From: Chitinophagaceae bacterium
GTDB taxonomy: Bacteria > Bacteroidota > Bacteroidia > Chitinophagales > Chitinophagaceae
DNA: 64,000 nucleotides
Assembly (NCBI GenBank): GCA_016702745.1
Contig: JADJDJ010000001.1
Location: 1,434,023-1,498,022 of the forward strand
Direction of reading: 5' to 3'
Positions 54,962-64,000 of this stretch are shown here, in pieces (the stretch's first letter is position 1; every line of letters begins with the position of its first letter). Position numbers and translations under genes: made by a program. Under the pieces are notes generated by a model. The model worked only from the letters and a program-made list of their open reading frames with translations. It ran no database searches and had not been told where the DNA came from.

Positions 54962-55405
54962 TTATTTTCCCTTCTTCAGGCTCAGATTGATAATGGCGGC
55001 CCCTATATTACATTGATTGGACTGCAGTTCTTTCAGCAGTTTTTCAGTGAGTTTTTCTTTATCGGTAGTGGTTTCTTTACTATGCTTTTTATCAAAAGCA
55101 TCCAGACATTTGAAAACCGGCGAATTCCGGTCCCCGATACTTTTCATTTTTTCGGCCAGGCCAGTTGCTTCTGCTGCTTCCAGTTTTGCAAAAGCATCTG
55201 TCAATACTTTTTGAGGTTGCGCAGCAGTTGATACCTCCTTGAATATGCCCATTTCTTTTTCACTCACCGATTTACTGAATTCATCAAAACAGTTACACAT
55301 TTCATCGGCCAGCTCCGGTACTTTTTTATCAGCCGAGCCTTCAGTACAGGATGCCATCATTACCAAAACAGGAACAATAATCAGGGTCAATTTAATCCGG
55401 TTCAT
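54962..55405 (-). CDS. hypothetical lipoprotein
   Basis: 147 residues from the ATG at 55405 (alternative 55411); signal peptide RIKLTLIIVPVLVMMASC with lipobox MASC. The mature part is helical and polar with four Cys (EMCNCFDEF, VFKCLDAF, NQCNIG) and a Lys/Glu/Thr-rich stretch (KKHSKETTTDKEK). No family recognised. It converges with the TMEM175 gene, 8 bases apart. Confidence 0.75.
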   Translation of the reverse strand: MNRIKLTLIIVPVLVMMASCTEGSADKKVPELADEMCNCFDEFSKSVSEKEMGIFKEVSTAAQPQKVLTDAFAKLEAAEATGLAEKMKSIGDRNSPVFKCLDAFDKKHSKETTTDKEKLTEKLLKELQSNQCNIGAAIINLSLKKGK

Positions 55406-55675
55406 AAACATTTTATTATTTGATGCAAAGTAATCCTTCCCCTTGTCGGCCAAAGCTGACTTTGGCAACTGCCATCCTTTGTTCCATATCCGCCGGATCA
55501 TGACCCATAATTGCGGGATGACGGTCTGTATGTGATTCTGCACTTATTCTTTCCATTGCCCCGGATATTCATTCCCCCTTTACAAGTGTTCAACAGGGAG
55601 TTTTGAATAAAAACAGGATTCTATTTTAGCATCCTCTATTAACCGGCACCTTTTGTAAACCCTTAAAATCCACTT

Positions 55676-56932
55676 ATGACAAAAAGAATTTTTGTATTCT
55701 CCGCCATTCTCTTTTCCATACTACTTTCGTCCTGTAAAAAAGAAAGTACTCCAGCACCGGCTCCCACACCGGAGCCCGACCCTACCCTGACGGCCATTAG
55801 TCCAACCGAAGGCCCAAAGAATACATTGGTAACTATCAGGGGAACCCGATTTGGAACCAGTACTGCTGCACTGAAAGTTTACTTTAATAATGTACAGGCT
55901 ACTATTCAGACTGCCACCGATACAGCCATCACGGCCCTTGTACCCATCAATGCCGGAACAGGAGTTGTGAAAATTGAAAAAAGCAGCAAACAAATAACCG
56001 GCCCTTCATTTACCTATCATGGCAATGGATGGGTTAGTTCTATGACGCTGACCGGTACAGTCACAACACTTAACAGTCCTTCAGGGATAACCAGGGACCC
56101 CAGTGGGAATCTGATTATATGCGACAGGGACAATCACCGCATTGTTAAAATCACTACGGCAGGTGTAACCACAGTACTGGCAGGAAGTGGTACACCCGGG
56201 TTCACCAATGGAACCGGCATTGCTGCACAATTCAATCAACCCTATAGTATTGTTGCTGATGCCAGTGGTAATTTTTATGTAAGCGATCGTATGAACAATG
56301 CAATCCGTAAAGTAACCCCCGCCGGTGTAGTCAGTACACTGGCAGGCAATGGAGCAGGTACCAGCGTGGATGGCACTGGTAGTGCTGCCAGTTTTGCAGA
56401 GCCCCTGGGCATTACTTTAACCAGTAACGGTAATTTATATGTTACGGATTATGCATCCCAGAAGATCAGAAAAATCACAATGGCAGGTGTGGTTACAACA
56501 GCAATCACCGGTTATATGGCTTTCGGACTGGCCACTGACGCTTCCAACGTTATTTACTTTACTAACTATTTTCAGAACCGCATTTATAAATTCACGGAAG
56601 GATCCAGTACTCCCATTCTGGTAGCAGGCGATACAAGCCCGGGCAATACCGATGGTACCGGAGCTGCTGCCCGATTTGCCACACCTGCTGGTATTACAGC
56701 AGATGGGTCTGGAAACCTTTATATTACTGAAACAGGTAATCACCTGATAAGGAAAATAACAGCAGCAGGCGTTGTGACAACTTTGGCCGGAAGTACACCA
56801 GGTATTTCAGATGGAGCGGGTAACAGTGCCAGATTTGATAGCCCTATTGCAGTTTCCGCAGACTTCAGTAACAATTTGCTTTATGTTGCAGATTTTAACA
56901 ATAATAAGATCCGGAGAATTATCAACGAATAA
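55676..56932 (+). CDS. lipoprotein with IPT/TIG domain and NHL-type beta-propeller
   Basis: 418 residues. Signal peptide with lipobox LSSC (about 17-20) and a Pro/Ala-rich linker (TPAPAPTPEPDPT). An IPT/TIG domain follows (LTAISPTEGPKNTLVTIRGTRFG...VYFNNVQATI). Then five or six NHL repeats of the form PSGITRDPSGNLIICDRDNHRIVKIT...GVTTVLAGSGTPGFTNGTG, forming a beta-propeller. Such proteins are common exported binding proteins in Bacteroidota; the ligand is unknown. Confidence 0.9.
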   Translation: MTKRIFVFSAILFSILLSSCKKESTPAPAPTPEPDPTLTAISPTEGPKNTLVTIRGTRFGTSTAALKVYFNNVQATIQTATDTAITALVPINAGTGVVKIEKSSKQITGPSFTYHGNGWVSSMTLTGTVTTLNSPSGITRDPSGNLIICDRDNHRIVKITTAGVTTVLAGSGTPGFTNGTGIAAQFNQPYSIVADASGNFYVSDRMNNAIRKVTPAGVVSTLAGNGAGTSVDGTGSAASFAEPLGITLTSNGNLYVTDYASQKIRKITMAGVVTTAITGYMAFGLATDASNVIYFTNYFQNRIYKFTEGSSTPILVAGDTSPGNTDGTGAAARFATPAGITADGSGNLYITETGNHLIRKITAAGVVTTLAGSTPGISDGAGNSARFDSPIAVSADFSNNLLYVADFNNNKIRRIINE

Positions 56933-56981
56933 TTGTAACCCGGATACCAGACAATATGTGTCATTAAACACAAAATGAAAG

Positions 56982-57187
56982 ATGAATAAACAGGAATTCT
57001 GGCCCAAAGAAGGCAAACTGAAAAAAGCAGGTATTATTCTGGTGGTCGTGATTCTGGCGGCCCTGCTGATTACATTGCTGGAAGAGAAAACCAATTTTAA
57101 ACATACGAAACGTTTGCCTTTTTAATTGCGATCAGTTGTATTGGAATCTGGCTCTACCAACCAGCTAAAAAACAGGAGGAGCAATGA
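56982..57187 (+). CDS. small two-helix membrane protein (one apparent frameshift)
   Basis: Reads MNKQEFWPKEGKLKKAG, one helix (IILVVVILAALLITLLEE) and then a stop at 57125. If a T is added near 57105 (CATTACG), the frame continues FKHYETFAFLIAISCIGIWLYQPAKKQEEQ, a second helix, and stops at 57185-57187, exactly overlapping the next ATG as ATGA. That coupling supports the 68-residue repaired reading. Function unknown. Confidence 0.6.
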
Positions 57188-57405
57188 AGTCTGTCAGCCT
57201 TTTTCTTGCAATGGCGATCCTGGGTACGGCTGCTTTTATGGCCAGATCAGATTGGTGGATTGTTCCATCAATCAACCGCTGGCAGGCTGGTATCCTGGGC
57301 AAGAACCAGTACTTCCCGGCCCTGACTGTTTTCATCCTTGCACTCCCTCCCCTCCTGCTACTGGCCCTGATTAACTGGTGGTGGAGAAATAAAATAGCAG
57401 ATTGA
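57184..57405 (+). CDS. small two-helix membrane protein
   Basis: 73 residues with two hydrophobic segments (SLFLAMAILGTAAFMA and YFPALTVFILALPPLLLLALI) and Trp-rich edges (DWWIVPSINRW, NWWWRNK). Its ATG overlaps the stop of the small gene upstream (ATGA), so the two are translationally coupled. No family recognised. A strong terminator follows. Confidence 0.65.
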   Translation: MKSVSLFLAMAILGTAAFMARSDWWIVPSINRWQAGILGKNQYFPALTVFILALPPLLLLALINWWWRNKIAD

Positions 57406-57435
57406 TCATTAGCAATAGCCGTTACCCCTTACGTC

Positions 57436-57464
57436 AAAAAAATCCTGCCTGGCAGGATTTTTTT
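57436..57464 (+). terminator. strong intrinsic terminator
   Basis: AAAAAAATCCTGC - CTG - GCAGGATTTTTTT: a long perfect stem with a three-base loop, U-rich on both strands, 30 bases after the small membrane protein gene. It could end transcription in both directions. Confidence 0.85.
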
Positions 57465-57635
57465 TATTTAGAGAGGATACTTTTTTAAAATAAATGCCGC
57501 TAAACAATAGACAATTGCTGAAAATAAATAGATACCTGCTCATCCTTTAAATACTTCTATTTGCAGATTTGCAGGGCCAAACACTTGTTAAGCCCGGTTT
57601 AGCTTACATTTAGACATAAATATCCCTGTTGTACA

Positions 57636-59487
57636 ATGAAAAACATTATCAGTTTTCTTTTCATATGGGTGATTAGTCATGGTGAGCTGTTTGCACAGGA
57701 CTGTGCTTGTAAAACGGCACTGGATATCCGGAAACAACAAAGGACCAATGACCGTTTTGATCTCCAGTCTTCCCTCATGGCATTGCAAAAAGAAAAGGCT
57801 GGTACCTGCGCTGCCAGTTATCAGGAATGGCTGGCGGAATCATTCTTTTTACGCAACCAGTTTGATTCTGCAAAAGAAAGCCTCGATAAAGCCTATCAGC
57901 TGCTCAGCAGAACTTCCTGCAATGAAAAATCCTATTACAATTATTACAGGCTGATGTCTTCCTTAAATTTCTCCATCGGTGAGTTCACAAAATCACTGGA
58001 GTACAGTCTGAAAGCATTGCCCCTCGCAGAAGAGTCAGGAGATCAGTTTGAAGAGGCAGTTTGTTTGCTACAGGTAGCGCAAACTTTCAATAAAATGAAA
58101 GAATCAGGTAAGGGTATTGAATACGCAAGAAAAGTACTGGACATACTTGAAAAAAATAAAAGAGCCATTGGAGAAAGCTTCTCTTTTCACCCGTCTTGCC
58201 TCTGTGTTTTTCTGGAGATACCAGGATACTGAAAATACAGCATTACTTGATTCTGCAAAACAGTTTACCAGGGCACAATTAGTGATTTGCAAGGAGCATC
58301 AATTCACTAAACTGCTTCAAAAAGGGTATAATATGATGAATGGATATGCCCATGAAACCGGTGATTACCAAACCGCCTTAAAATATCTTGACAGCAGTTT
58401 TTACCTCTCTAAGGCAGCAGGCAACATGACTTTACAGGCTACCAATTATGGTGACAAGGCAGATGTGATGATGGAAATGAAAAATTTTCCCGAAGCCAGG
58501 AGGCTGGCAGATTCCTGCCTGATCATTAATAAGATAACCGGAAACCCGGAGAATATCGCCAACGCCTATGCGCTGATCTACCAGATCAGTATGCGGTCAG
58601 AACAGTACAAGGATGCTGTGGATGCCATGAACAGTTATATTGAAATTCAGGGCAGCCTGACCAATGCGGAAAAATCAAAGGCGATCAATGAACTCGAACA
58701 GAAATACAATAAATCCAAAAACGAAAAAACCATCAAAGAACTGGCCCAGCAAAAAAGAATCTATATCCTGCTGGCAGTAGCCGGTCTTTTCGCATTAATC
58801 GGACTCGCTTTTTTTATCCGCCAGCAATCCCTGAAGAACAAACAAAAAATCATGGAAACTGAACAGCGCCTGAACAGGGCCCGGATGAACCCGCATTTCT
58901 TCTTCAATGCACTGTCCTCACTCCAATCATTTGCCATGGAAGGTAATGATGGGAAAAGCATTGCCAGCAATCTCTCCAAATTCTCTCATATTATGCGGGA
59001 AACGCTGGAAAGTACCTATAAGGAATATGTAACCATTGAGCAGGAAACTGAATTTCTGACAGAGTACCTGCAACTACAAAAAATCCGTTTTCCACAAAAA
59101 TTCAGTTTTCAGATTCATATCGCAGATTCGATAGAACCTGAATACACCCTGATCCCTTCGATGATCCTACAGCCATTTATTGAAAACAGTATTGAGCATG
59201 GCTTTTCAGGTATCAATTACCCGGGGGAGATCAATCTGAATTTTGAAAAAGTCAATACAGAACTTCAGATAAAAATCACCGACAACGGAAAAGGTTTATC
59301 TGTAACGGGAAAAGAAAACAGCGAACATATCTCCAGGGCCAGCCAGATCATCCGGGACCGGATCTATCTGCTCAATATTAAACTGAAGACAAAAGCATCT
59401 TTTAGTATCGACAATAATAGTTCCGGTAAAGGGGTGGTCGTATTGATCAAACTCCCTTTTATTGATAAGGATAAGCAGGGAGGCTGA
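57636..59487 (+). CDS. TPR-containing LytS/YehU-type sensor histidine kinase (one apparent frameshift)
   Basis: About 616 residues after repair. Signal peptide, then a periplasmic TPR array (FLRNQFDSAKESLDKAYQLL; YQTALKYLDSSFYLSKAAG; YKDAVDAMNSYIEIQ), a coiled coil (KAINELEQKYNKSKNEKTIKEL), one membrane helix (IYILLAVAGLFALIGLAFFI) and a His_kinase domain. The phosphorylated His lies in NRARMNPHFFFNALSSLQ; the ATPase N-box is MILQPFIENSIEHGF, with DNGKGL. The frame breaks in the A run near 58150-58156 (one A too many; LEKIKEPLEKASLF when removed). The usual LytTR response regulator is not in the window. A paralogue starts at 62435. Confidence 0.87.
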
Positions 59488-60597
59488 TCATTTTAAGTTT
59501 TCACAAAGCATTTCCTGTCCTTTACCCACAGCATAAACGGATTTTGTTCCAGTGAAAGCGCCGCCCACATATTCCTGCTTTATAAAAAATTCGCGGATCA
59601 GGCAACATTTCCCTTCTGAATTTTTATATGCAATAGCGCCTTTGCGCAGCCTTCCTGTTACGACACCTGAGATTTCATTCCTTTCAATGGTCCAGTCATC
59701 ACTCAAGATCACCGCCTTTAATGCCTTTCCTTTAAAGGACTCACTGTACATTTTATTGTAGGCTTCCATAAAAAGCTGCTCCAGACCCGTATCCCTGATT
59801 TTTGGTGTGGGTATCATTGTTTCCTTTACCTGACGGATATAATTTACAGATACAATTCCCTCTAATTTTTCCACTGATCCAAACCCGGTAAGGATTCTGT
59901 TTGTGACGGTATAGGCCGCATCCAGCTGCGATTCCTCCGGAAATATTTTCCGGGCGGCATCCCAATAGGAACGATAATAACCGAAGAGGTAAAAATCAAC
60001 AGCTGCCATTTCGATATCTGTTCTTTCGAGGCATTTTTTCTCCAAAACAGGATAACCATTCTGGGCTTCAACCGCTTTTTTATTTAACCGTACAAGATAC
60101 CTGGCCAGTGTTCTTTGACTCCCACTTCGGTCCAGTGAAAGTAATGAAAGCAGGTTTTTGTCCATCGCTTCTGCTTTACTGCGGAGATTCGGTACTTTAT
60201 GTTCACCCAGGCTGACATCAAACATGGCCGTCAACAATTCGTTTATCTTTTTTATAGTTTCGTCTCCTATACCGGGGCTTGTCAAAGTCTTTATCCCGTT
60301 TTTTTCATCTCTGTATTGCTTTTCTAACTTAGTCAGCGATTTTATCTTTTCATTCAAAGGTCCATAAATATAGGCACGGTCCTTTTCCCGGATTCTATCT
60401 TTCATCCTGTCAAGACTCAGGATCAGTTTATTAGCATCCTCCTGAGAAACGCCACTGGCTAATAAAGTTTCCAGGTTGGATACCGCCAGCCAAAAAGAGT
60501 CTACCACCGCTTTGGCAGGGCCTTTATACAAAGGATCCTGTGCCGGAGCACTTACATAAATCCCAAAGCATAAAATGATTGCAATTACTTTTTTCAT
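59488..60597 (-). CDS. secreted protein of unknown family, tandem paralogue A
   Basis: 369 residues from the ATG at 60597 (MKKVIAIILCFGIYVSAPAQ, signal peptide). A helical N-terminal part (KAVVDSFWLAVSNLETLLASG...) and a C-terminal alpha-beta domain (SFKGKALKAVILSDDWTIERNEISGVVTGRLRKGAIAYKN). It is clearly related to the next gene upstream (60612), sharing the FPEES, LTGFGSVE/LTGLGTIE, FKGKA-(I/L)-(K/R)AV and QEYVGG/QEYIGS blocks. The C-terminal block recalls short domains in other Bacteroidota exported proteins, but I cannot name the family. Its stop adjoins the convergent kinase stop. Confidence 0.75.
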   Translation of the reverse strand: MKKVIAIILCFGIYVSAPAQDPLYKGPAKAVVDSFWLAVSNLETLLASGVSQEDANKLILSLDRMKDRIREKDRAYIYGPLNEKIKSLTKLEKQYRDEKNGIKTLTSPGIGDETIKKINELLTAMFDVSLGEHKVPNLRSKAEAMDKNLLSLLSLDRSGSQRTLARYLVRLNKKAVEAQNGYPVLEKKCLERTDIEMAAVDFYLFGYYRSYWDAARKIFPEESQLDAAYTVTNRILTGFGSVEKLEGIVSVNYIRQVKETMIPTPKIRDTGLEQLFMEAYNKMYSESFKGKALKAVILSDDWTIERNEISGVVTGRLRKGAIAYKNSEGKCCLIREFFIKQEYVGGAFTGTKSVYAVGKGQEMLCENLK

Positions 60598-60611
60598 TAA
60601 ACAAATTTTAT

Positions 60612-61721
60612 CTAATGTACATTTTGGCACCGCATTTCCTGACTGCCCAAAATGCCATAGGGAGAAGTGGTGGCACTGGTAAAACTGCTGCCGATATATT
60701 CCTGGTGCAGAAAAAAATTTCCGGTGAGATAGCATCTCCCTTCGGATGTTTTATATACAATGACTGCCCTGCGGGTACGGCCGGTTATAATTCCTGTGAT
60801 TTCATGTCGCTGCACCGACCAGTCTTTGCTGGTAACAACCGCTCTAATGGCTTTTCCTTTAAATTCAGCAGCATGATTCTCATTAAAAATATCAAGAAAC
60901 AATTTTTCAAGCGCCGGATCCACCACTGCAGGTTCCGGCAGCCGGGTATCATTAATTTTCTGTTCTTTACTTTTTTCAGCCAGGGCATATACCTGCTCAA
61001 TGGTTCCAAGTCCGGTTAATAATTTCGATGCAATATCGTTGGCCTTTGTAAAATCAGATTCCTCCGGATATACCTGCCGTGCTGCGTCCCAAAAAGCCTG
61101 GGTGAGCATCAACTCGTAATACCGAACAGCCGCATTATCCTTATTGGTTTGCTCCCGGCAACGGCGATCCAGTTCATACAAATCTTTTTCGGCCTGACGA
61201 AATGTTATTTTCAGCTTCGTTTTATGTGACTCCAGTTCTTTGCCAGCCCCGCTACGGTCCATAGTGAGAATATCAGCTGTCTTTTGTTTATAGGCTGCAA
61301 TTCTTTCTTTGATTCCCGGTAAATCAGAATTTCCTAACTGGGTACTGTAATAAAACAGGTTCTTCAGCGCTTCTGTATATAACCGGGTGCTTTTCATCTT
61401 ATCCATCACAGCCACTGATGCCTCTGTATTTTTTTTCAGATTACCCTCGATCTTCTCTTTTAAACTGGCAATCTTCGCTTCCATGGAAGCAGTACTATAG
61501 GCAGGATCTTTGGCTTTAACATCGAAAATTTTCCTTTGCAGCGTGACCAGTTTATCTTTATCGAGGTTTGATCCCCCACCAGCTATAGATTGCTCCAGTT
61601 TAGCAGCTCCATCCCAAAATGCGTTAACGGTTAGTTTTGCCGGACCGGAGTAATCACCAGGCTGAGACTGTCCGGTAAGGCATATTAGTAGAAAGGCTAT
61701 TAAGGTCACAAAAGTTTTCAT
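60612..61721 (-). CDS. secreted protein of unknown family, tandem paralogue B
   Basis: 369 residues from the ATG at 61721 (MKTFVTLIAFLLICLTGQSQ, signal peptide); the frame is open to 61778. Same layout as its neighbour: helical first half with coiled-coil stretches (EAKIASLKEKIEGNLKKN; FRQAEKDLYELDRRC) and a C-terminal domain (EFKGKAIRAVVTSKDWSVQRHEITGIITG...YIGSSFT). It starts the two-gene unit; its stop is 14 bases from the ATG of paralogue A, so they are co-transcribed and arose by tandem duplication. Confidence 0.75.
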   Translation of the reverse strand: MKTFVTLIAFLLICLTGQSQPGDYSGPAKLTVNAFWDGAAKLEQSIAGGGSNLDKDKLVTLQRKIFDVKAKDPAYSTASMEAKIASLKEKIEGNLKKNTEASVAVMDKMKSTRLYTEALKNLFYYSTQLGNSDLPGIKERIAAYKQKTADILTMDRSGAGKELESHKTKLKITFRQAEKDLYELDRRCREQTNKDNAAVRYYELMLTQAFWDAARQVYPEESDFTKANDIASKLLTGLGTIEQVYALAEKSKEQKINDTRLPEPAVVDPALEKLFLDIFNENHAAEFKGKAIRAVVTSKDWSVQRHEITGIITGRTRRAVIVYKTSEGRCYLTGNFFLHQEYIGSSFTSATTSPYGILGSQEMRCQNVH

Positions 61722-61941
61722 GGTATTTATTTTACCCGAAACTATTTTCATTTTACTCCATTTTTCATCGGATTTCACTTTCGATCAGACCTGTTTGATA
61801 TCTGCTGACTACCCTACTCACTCTCTGGATCCTGATTCCTTTCACTTATCAAATCATTCGAATCGTTCATAAAACGAAAAACATCACGGGTGATACCAAC
61901 TTCCAGTTAGTTGAAATCCGGGTAATTTTAGTCTGTTGAAT

Positions 61942-62433
61942 ATGAAAATTCAAACACTCAGTAAAACAAAATTCATCCTGCATAACGGAGAAAATCTGCC
62001 TGCCTCTACCCTGGGGTACACCGATTCAGGTTTAGCGAGTGCCGAACTCATTACCAGTGATTATTTCTTGATTCGTCAAACAGGAACCGGTATCTGGCAT
62101 ACGATGCTTCAGTCAAAAAAAGTTGCCAGCACCACGGTTGAGCCGGGTGCCCGGTTGCTTATACAACTGATTAACCGAAGGAAGAAGTACCGCTTCATCA
62201 GATCCTCCAACTGGAGGCTGCGTTTCTCTCTCTATCACATGAATGGAGAAGAAATGCTGGCCTTACTCCCCCGGGTGAACTGGCAAAAAGAATCACATGA
62301 CTTTATCCTGCAGCTAAATGAAGAGTATGAAAAGGAATGTGATTCATTTCTTATCTTACAGGCACTGCATTGTGCCAATCTTTGTCTCAGTATGATGAAT
62401 GGCGGGAAAGTGCCTGTCTTAATCAATATCTAG
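61942..62433 (+). CDS. hypothetical cytoplasmic protein
   Basis: 163 residues from the ATG at 61942 (a TTG at 61936 is the upstream alternative). No signal peptide. It alternates short strands (STTVEPGARLLIQLINRRKKYRFI; NWRLRFSLYHMNGEEMLALLP) and ends with a long hydrophobic helix (SFLILQALHCANLCLSMMNGG). The pattern loosely recalls the tubby/LURP-like barrel with a central helix, but this is only a guess. It ends 1 base before the second TPR kinase, so it is probably in its operon. Confidence 0.7.
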   Translation: MKIQTLSKTKFILHNGENLPASTLGYTDSGLASAELITSDYFLIRQTGTGIWHTMLQSKKVASTTVEPGARLLIQLINRRKKYRFIRSSNWRLRFSLYHMNGEEMLALLPRVNWQKESHDFILQLNEEYEKECDSFLILQALHCANLCLSMMNGGKVPVLINI

Positions 62434-62434
62434 C

Positions 62435-64000
62435 ATGTATACCAGATTATTGTATATCCTGTTTTTACTTGCCGGATCCCTTATCAGCAGCCAGCCCCTG
62501 CATTCACAGGAAAATTGCAACTGCCGGGAAGCAGAATCTTTAAGAGCGCCGATGGGATTCTTTTTCAATTCCGGCCAACTGGACTCCGCTTCTTTTTATG
62601 CCCGGAAACTCCTGAATTATAAAAACACTGCCTGTATTATTTTCTATCAGGGATGGATGGCCCAGATCGCTATCGCAGAAAAAAATACCGGTGCTGCCCG
62701 TCTCTTTCTGGCCGAAGAAGAAAAACTGCTAAAAGAAAAAAACTGTAACCAGGATTTATATGTGAGACATTACAGCACACTGGCTAAAATGTATTTGGAA
62801 TTAAATCAGCAGGACAGTTTTGTTATTGCCGGTCTGAAAGGAATTGATGCCGCCACAAAAGCAAAAGATTACTACGGACTCAGCCGGGCCAACACAGACC
62901 TGGCTTCCGCATTTTCCTCCATCGGCCAAACGGCAAAAGCCATTTTTTATTACCGGAACGCCATGGCCGCAGCAAAACAACAAAACAAAGTACCCTCCCT
63001 GGTTGCCTCTGTTGCCACAAGACTTGCCAATTCCTATCTTGACTTGTACAAAGAAACCAGCACTTCTTCCTATGCCGATTCCGCTTCGATCCTTGGTCTC
63101 GAAGCAATGAGTATTGCCGAAAAAAGCAAGGATATCCTGGCTTTCCTGGAAGCCAATGAAACCATGGCCGGCTATTCTCTGCAAACCGGCAAAACATCAG
63201 AAGCCATCCGGTATGCCGAAATCATAATTAAAAGCAGCCCAAGAGGAGTACACTTATTCGACCGGATTACTTATGCCGGATTCAGTAAAAAAGCTGCTGC
63301 ATTATATCAGATGAAAAAATATGAGGAGTCAGGTATCATGGCGGATTCCGCCCTGCAATATGCGACAGCTTTTAATCCGCAAATGATGATCAGTGCCTAC
63401 GAAAATATTTACCTGGCTTCTAAAGCAAACGGAGACAGCACCCGAGGTCTTAATGCGTATGAAAAAATGGTTGCCATCAGGGACAGCCTATTCTCCGTAG
63501 AAAAAAACAATGCCATCACGGAACTGGAAAAAAAATATAATCAGGCCAAAAACGAAAACACGATCAGGGATCTCAGCAAAAAACAGATTTACCTGTTGCT
63601 GTCTATCGCCGGTATCCTTGCGCTATTGGCCATCGGATTTTATGTAAGGCAACAATCCCTGAAACACAAAAAGGTTGTACTGGAAACAGAACAAAGACTC
63701 AACCAGGCCAGAATGAATCCGCATTTCTTTTTTAATACCCTTACCACATTACAAAAGTTGGCCCTCCAGGAAAATCATGGAGAGGTAATGGCAGGTAATC
63801 TGGCAAGGTTCAGTAATATCATGCGGGAAACACTGGAAAGCACTTACAAGGAATATATCAGCATTGAACAGGAAATCGATTTTCTGACCCAATACCTGGA
63901 AGTACAAAAAGTGCACTACCCGGATGCCTTTTCCTATGAAATAGTCGCGGCAGGTGATCTGGAAACCGATGAATTGCAGATTCCCCCGATGATCATTCAG
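62435..64000 (+). CDS. TPR-containing LytS/YehU-type sensor histidine kinase (3' end outside window)
   Basis: 522 codons visible, open to the right edge. Signal peptide (RLLYILFLLAGSLISSQPLHSQ), TPR array (GQLDSASFYARKLLNYK; GQTAKAIFYYRNAMAAAKQQ; GKTSEAIRYAEIIIK), coiled coil (NAITELEKKYNQAKNENTIRDL), membrane helix (IYLLLSIAGILALLAIGFYV), then the His_kinase start with RLNQARMNPHFFFNTLTTLQ and YKEYISIEQEIDFLTQYLEVQK. It is cut just at the N-box (QIPPMIIQ). A paralogue of the kinase at 57636, with nearly the same linker and H-box. No frameshift in the visible part. Confidence 0.9.
   Translation, partial: MYTRLLYILFLLAGSLISSQPLHSQENCNCREAESLRAPMGFFFNSGQLDSASFYARKLLNYKNTACIIFYQGWMAQIAIAEKNTGAARLFLAEEEKLLKEKNCNQDLYVRHYSTLAKMYLELNQQDSFVIAGLKGIDAATKAKDYYGLSRANTDLASAFSSIGQTAKAIFYYRNAMAAAKQQNKVPSLVASVATRLANSYLDLYKETSTSSYADSASILGLEAMSIAEKSKDILAFLEANETMAGYSLQTGKTSEAIRYAEIIIKSSPRGVHLFDRITYAGFSKKAAALYQMKKYEESGIMADSALQYATAFNPQMMISAYENIYLASKANGDSTRGLNAYEKMVAIRDSLFSVEKNNAITELEKKYNQAKNENTIRDLSKKQIYLLLSIAGILALLAIGFYVRQQSLKHKKVVLETEQRLNQARMNPHFFFNTLTTLQKLALQENHGEVMAGNLARFSNIMRETLESTYKEYISIEQEIDFLTQYLEVQKVHYPDAFSYEIVAAGDLETDELQIPPMIIQ

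Noticed and set aside
57636..59487. Separate TPR protein and kinase genes
   Set aside because: Removing one A from the A run at about 58150 gives a continuous protein with the same layout as the unbroken paralogue at 62435.

Overview
The window is chromosomal DNA from a member of the Bacteroidota, most likely family Chitinophagaceae or a close relative. The signs are two secreted proteins with type IX secretion (T9SS) C-terminal domains (a gliding-motility type at 3169-5187 and a Por-type at 44796-48722), a bacillithiol gene (bshC), LytS-type kinases fused to TPR repeats, a PorT-like outer-membrane barrel, and TAnnTTTG promoter elements. I see no rRNA, tRNA, CRISPR array, phage or insertion sequence. 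Almost every base lies in or near a protein gene.

Layout. 1-6.4 kb: the end of an ABC transporter ATPase, fructose-1,6-bisphosphatase, aspartate kinase, a secreted PKD-type protein and an L,D-transpeptidase-like protein. 6.6-15.8 kb: 4-hydroxyphenylpyruvate dioxygenase, purK, a complete RND efflux operon (adaptor, pump, TolC-like channel) and purE. 15.8-20.7 kb: a lipoprotein, a caspase-TPR-barrel fusion and bshC. 20.8-33.8 kb (all minus strand): a D-amino-acid/D-hydroxyproline dehydrogenase, a five-gene operon with two GH127 beta-L-arabinofuranosidase-like enzymes, a serine hydrolase and 4-hydroxyproline epimerase. 34-42.3 kb: small metabolic genes and an ECF sigma/anti-sigma/DUF4097 operon. 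42.3-48.7 kb: ketoglutarate-semialdehyde dehydrogenase, a DapA-like deaminase and a T9SS-exported subtilisin-like protease. 48.8-57.4 kb: polyphosphate kinase, a two-gene membrane module, an MbfA-like ferritin/VIT1 fusion, a TMEM175-like channel and lipoproteins. 57.6-64 kb: two paralogous TPR histidine kinases enclosing two paralogous secreted proteins.

How the genes may work together. The four enzymes needed to convert trans-4-hydroxy-L-proline to 2-oxoglutarate are all present, spread over 24 kb. They lie around an operon with two GH127 enzymes, the family that cleaves beta-L-arabinofuranosides, including those on hydroxyproline of plant extensins, and beside a secreted protease. I infer a possible system for using hydroxyproline-rich plant glycoproteins. 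This is a hypothesis; no SusC/SusD transporter lies in the window.

Sequence quality. At least fourteen genes, including housekeeping genes such as fbp and bshC, carry apparent single-base indels (mostly in homopolymers) or an in-frame stop. Indel errors from long-read sequencing explain this better than mass gene decay, so split genes are annotated as single genes, with the break position given.
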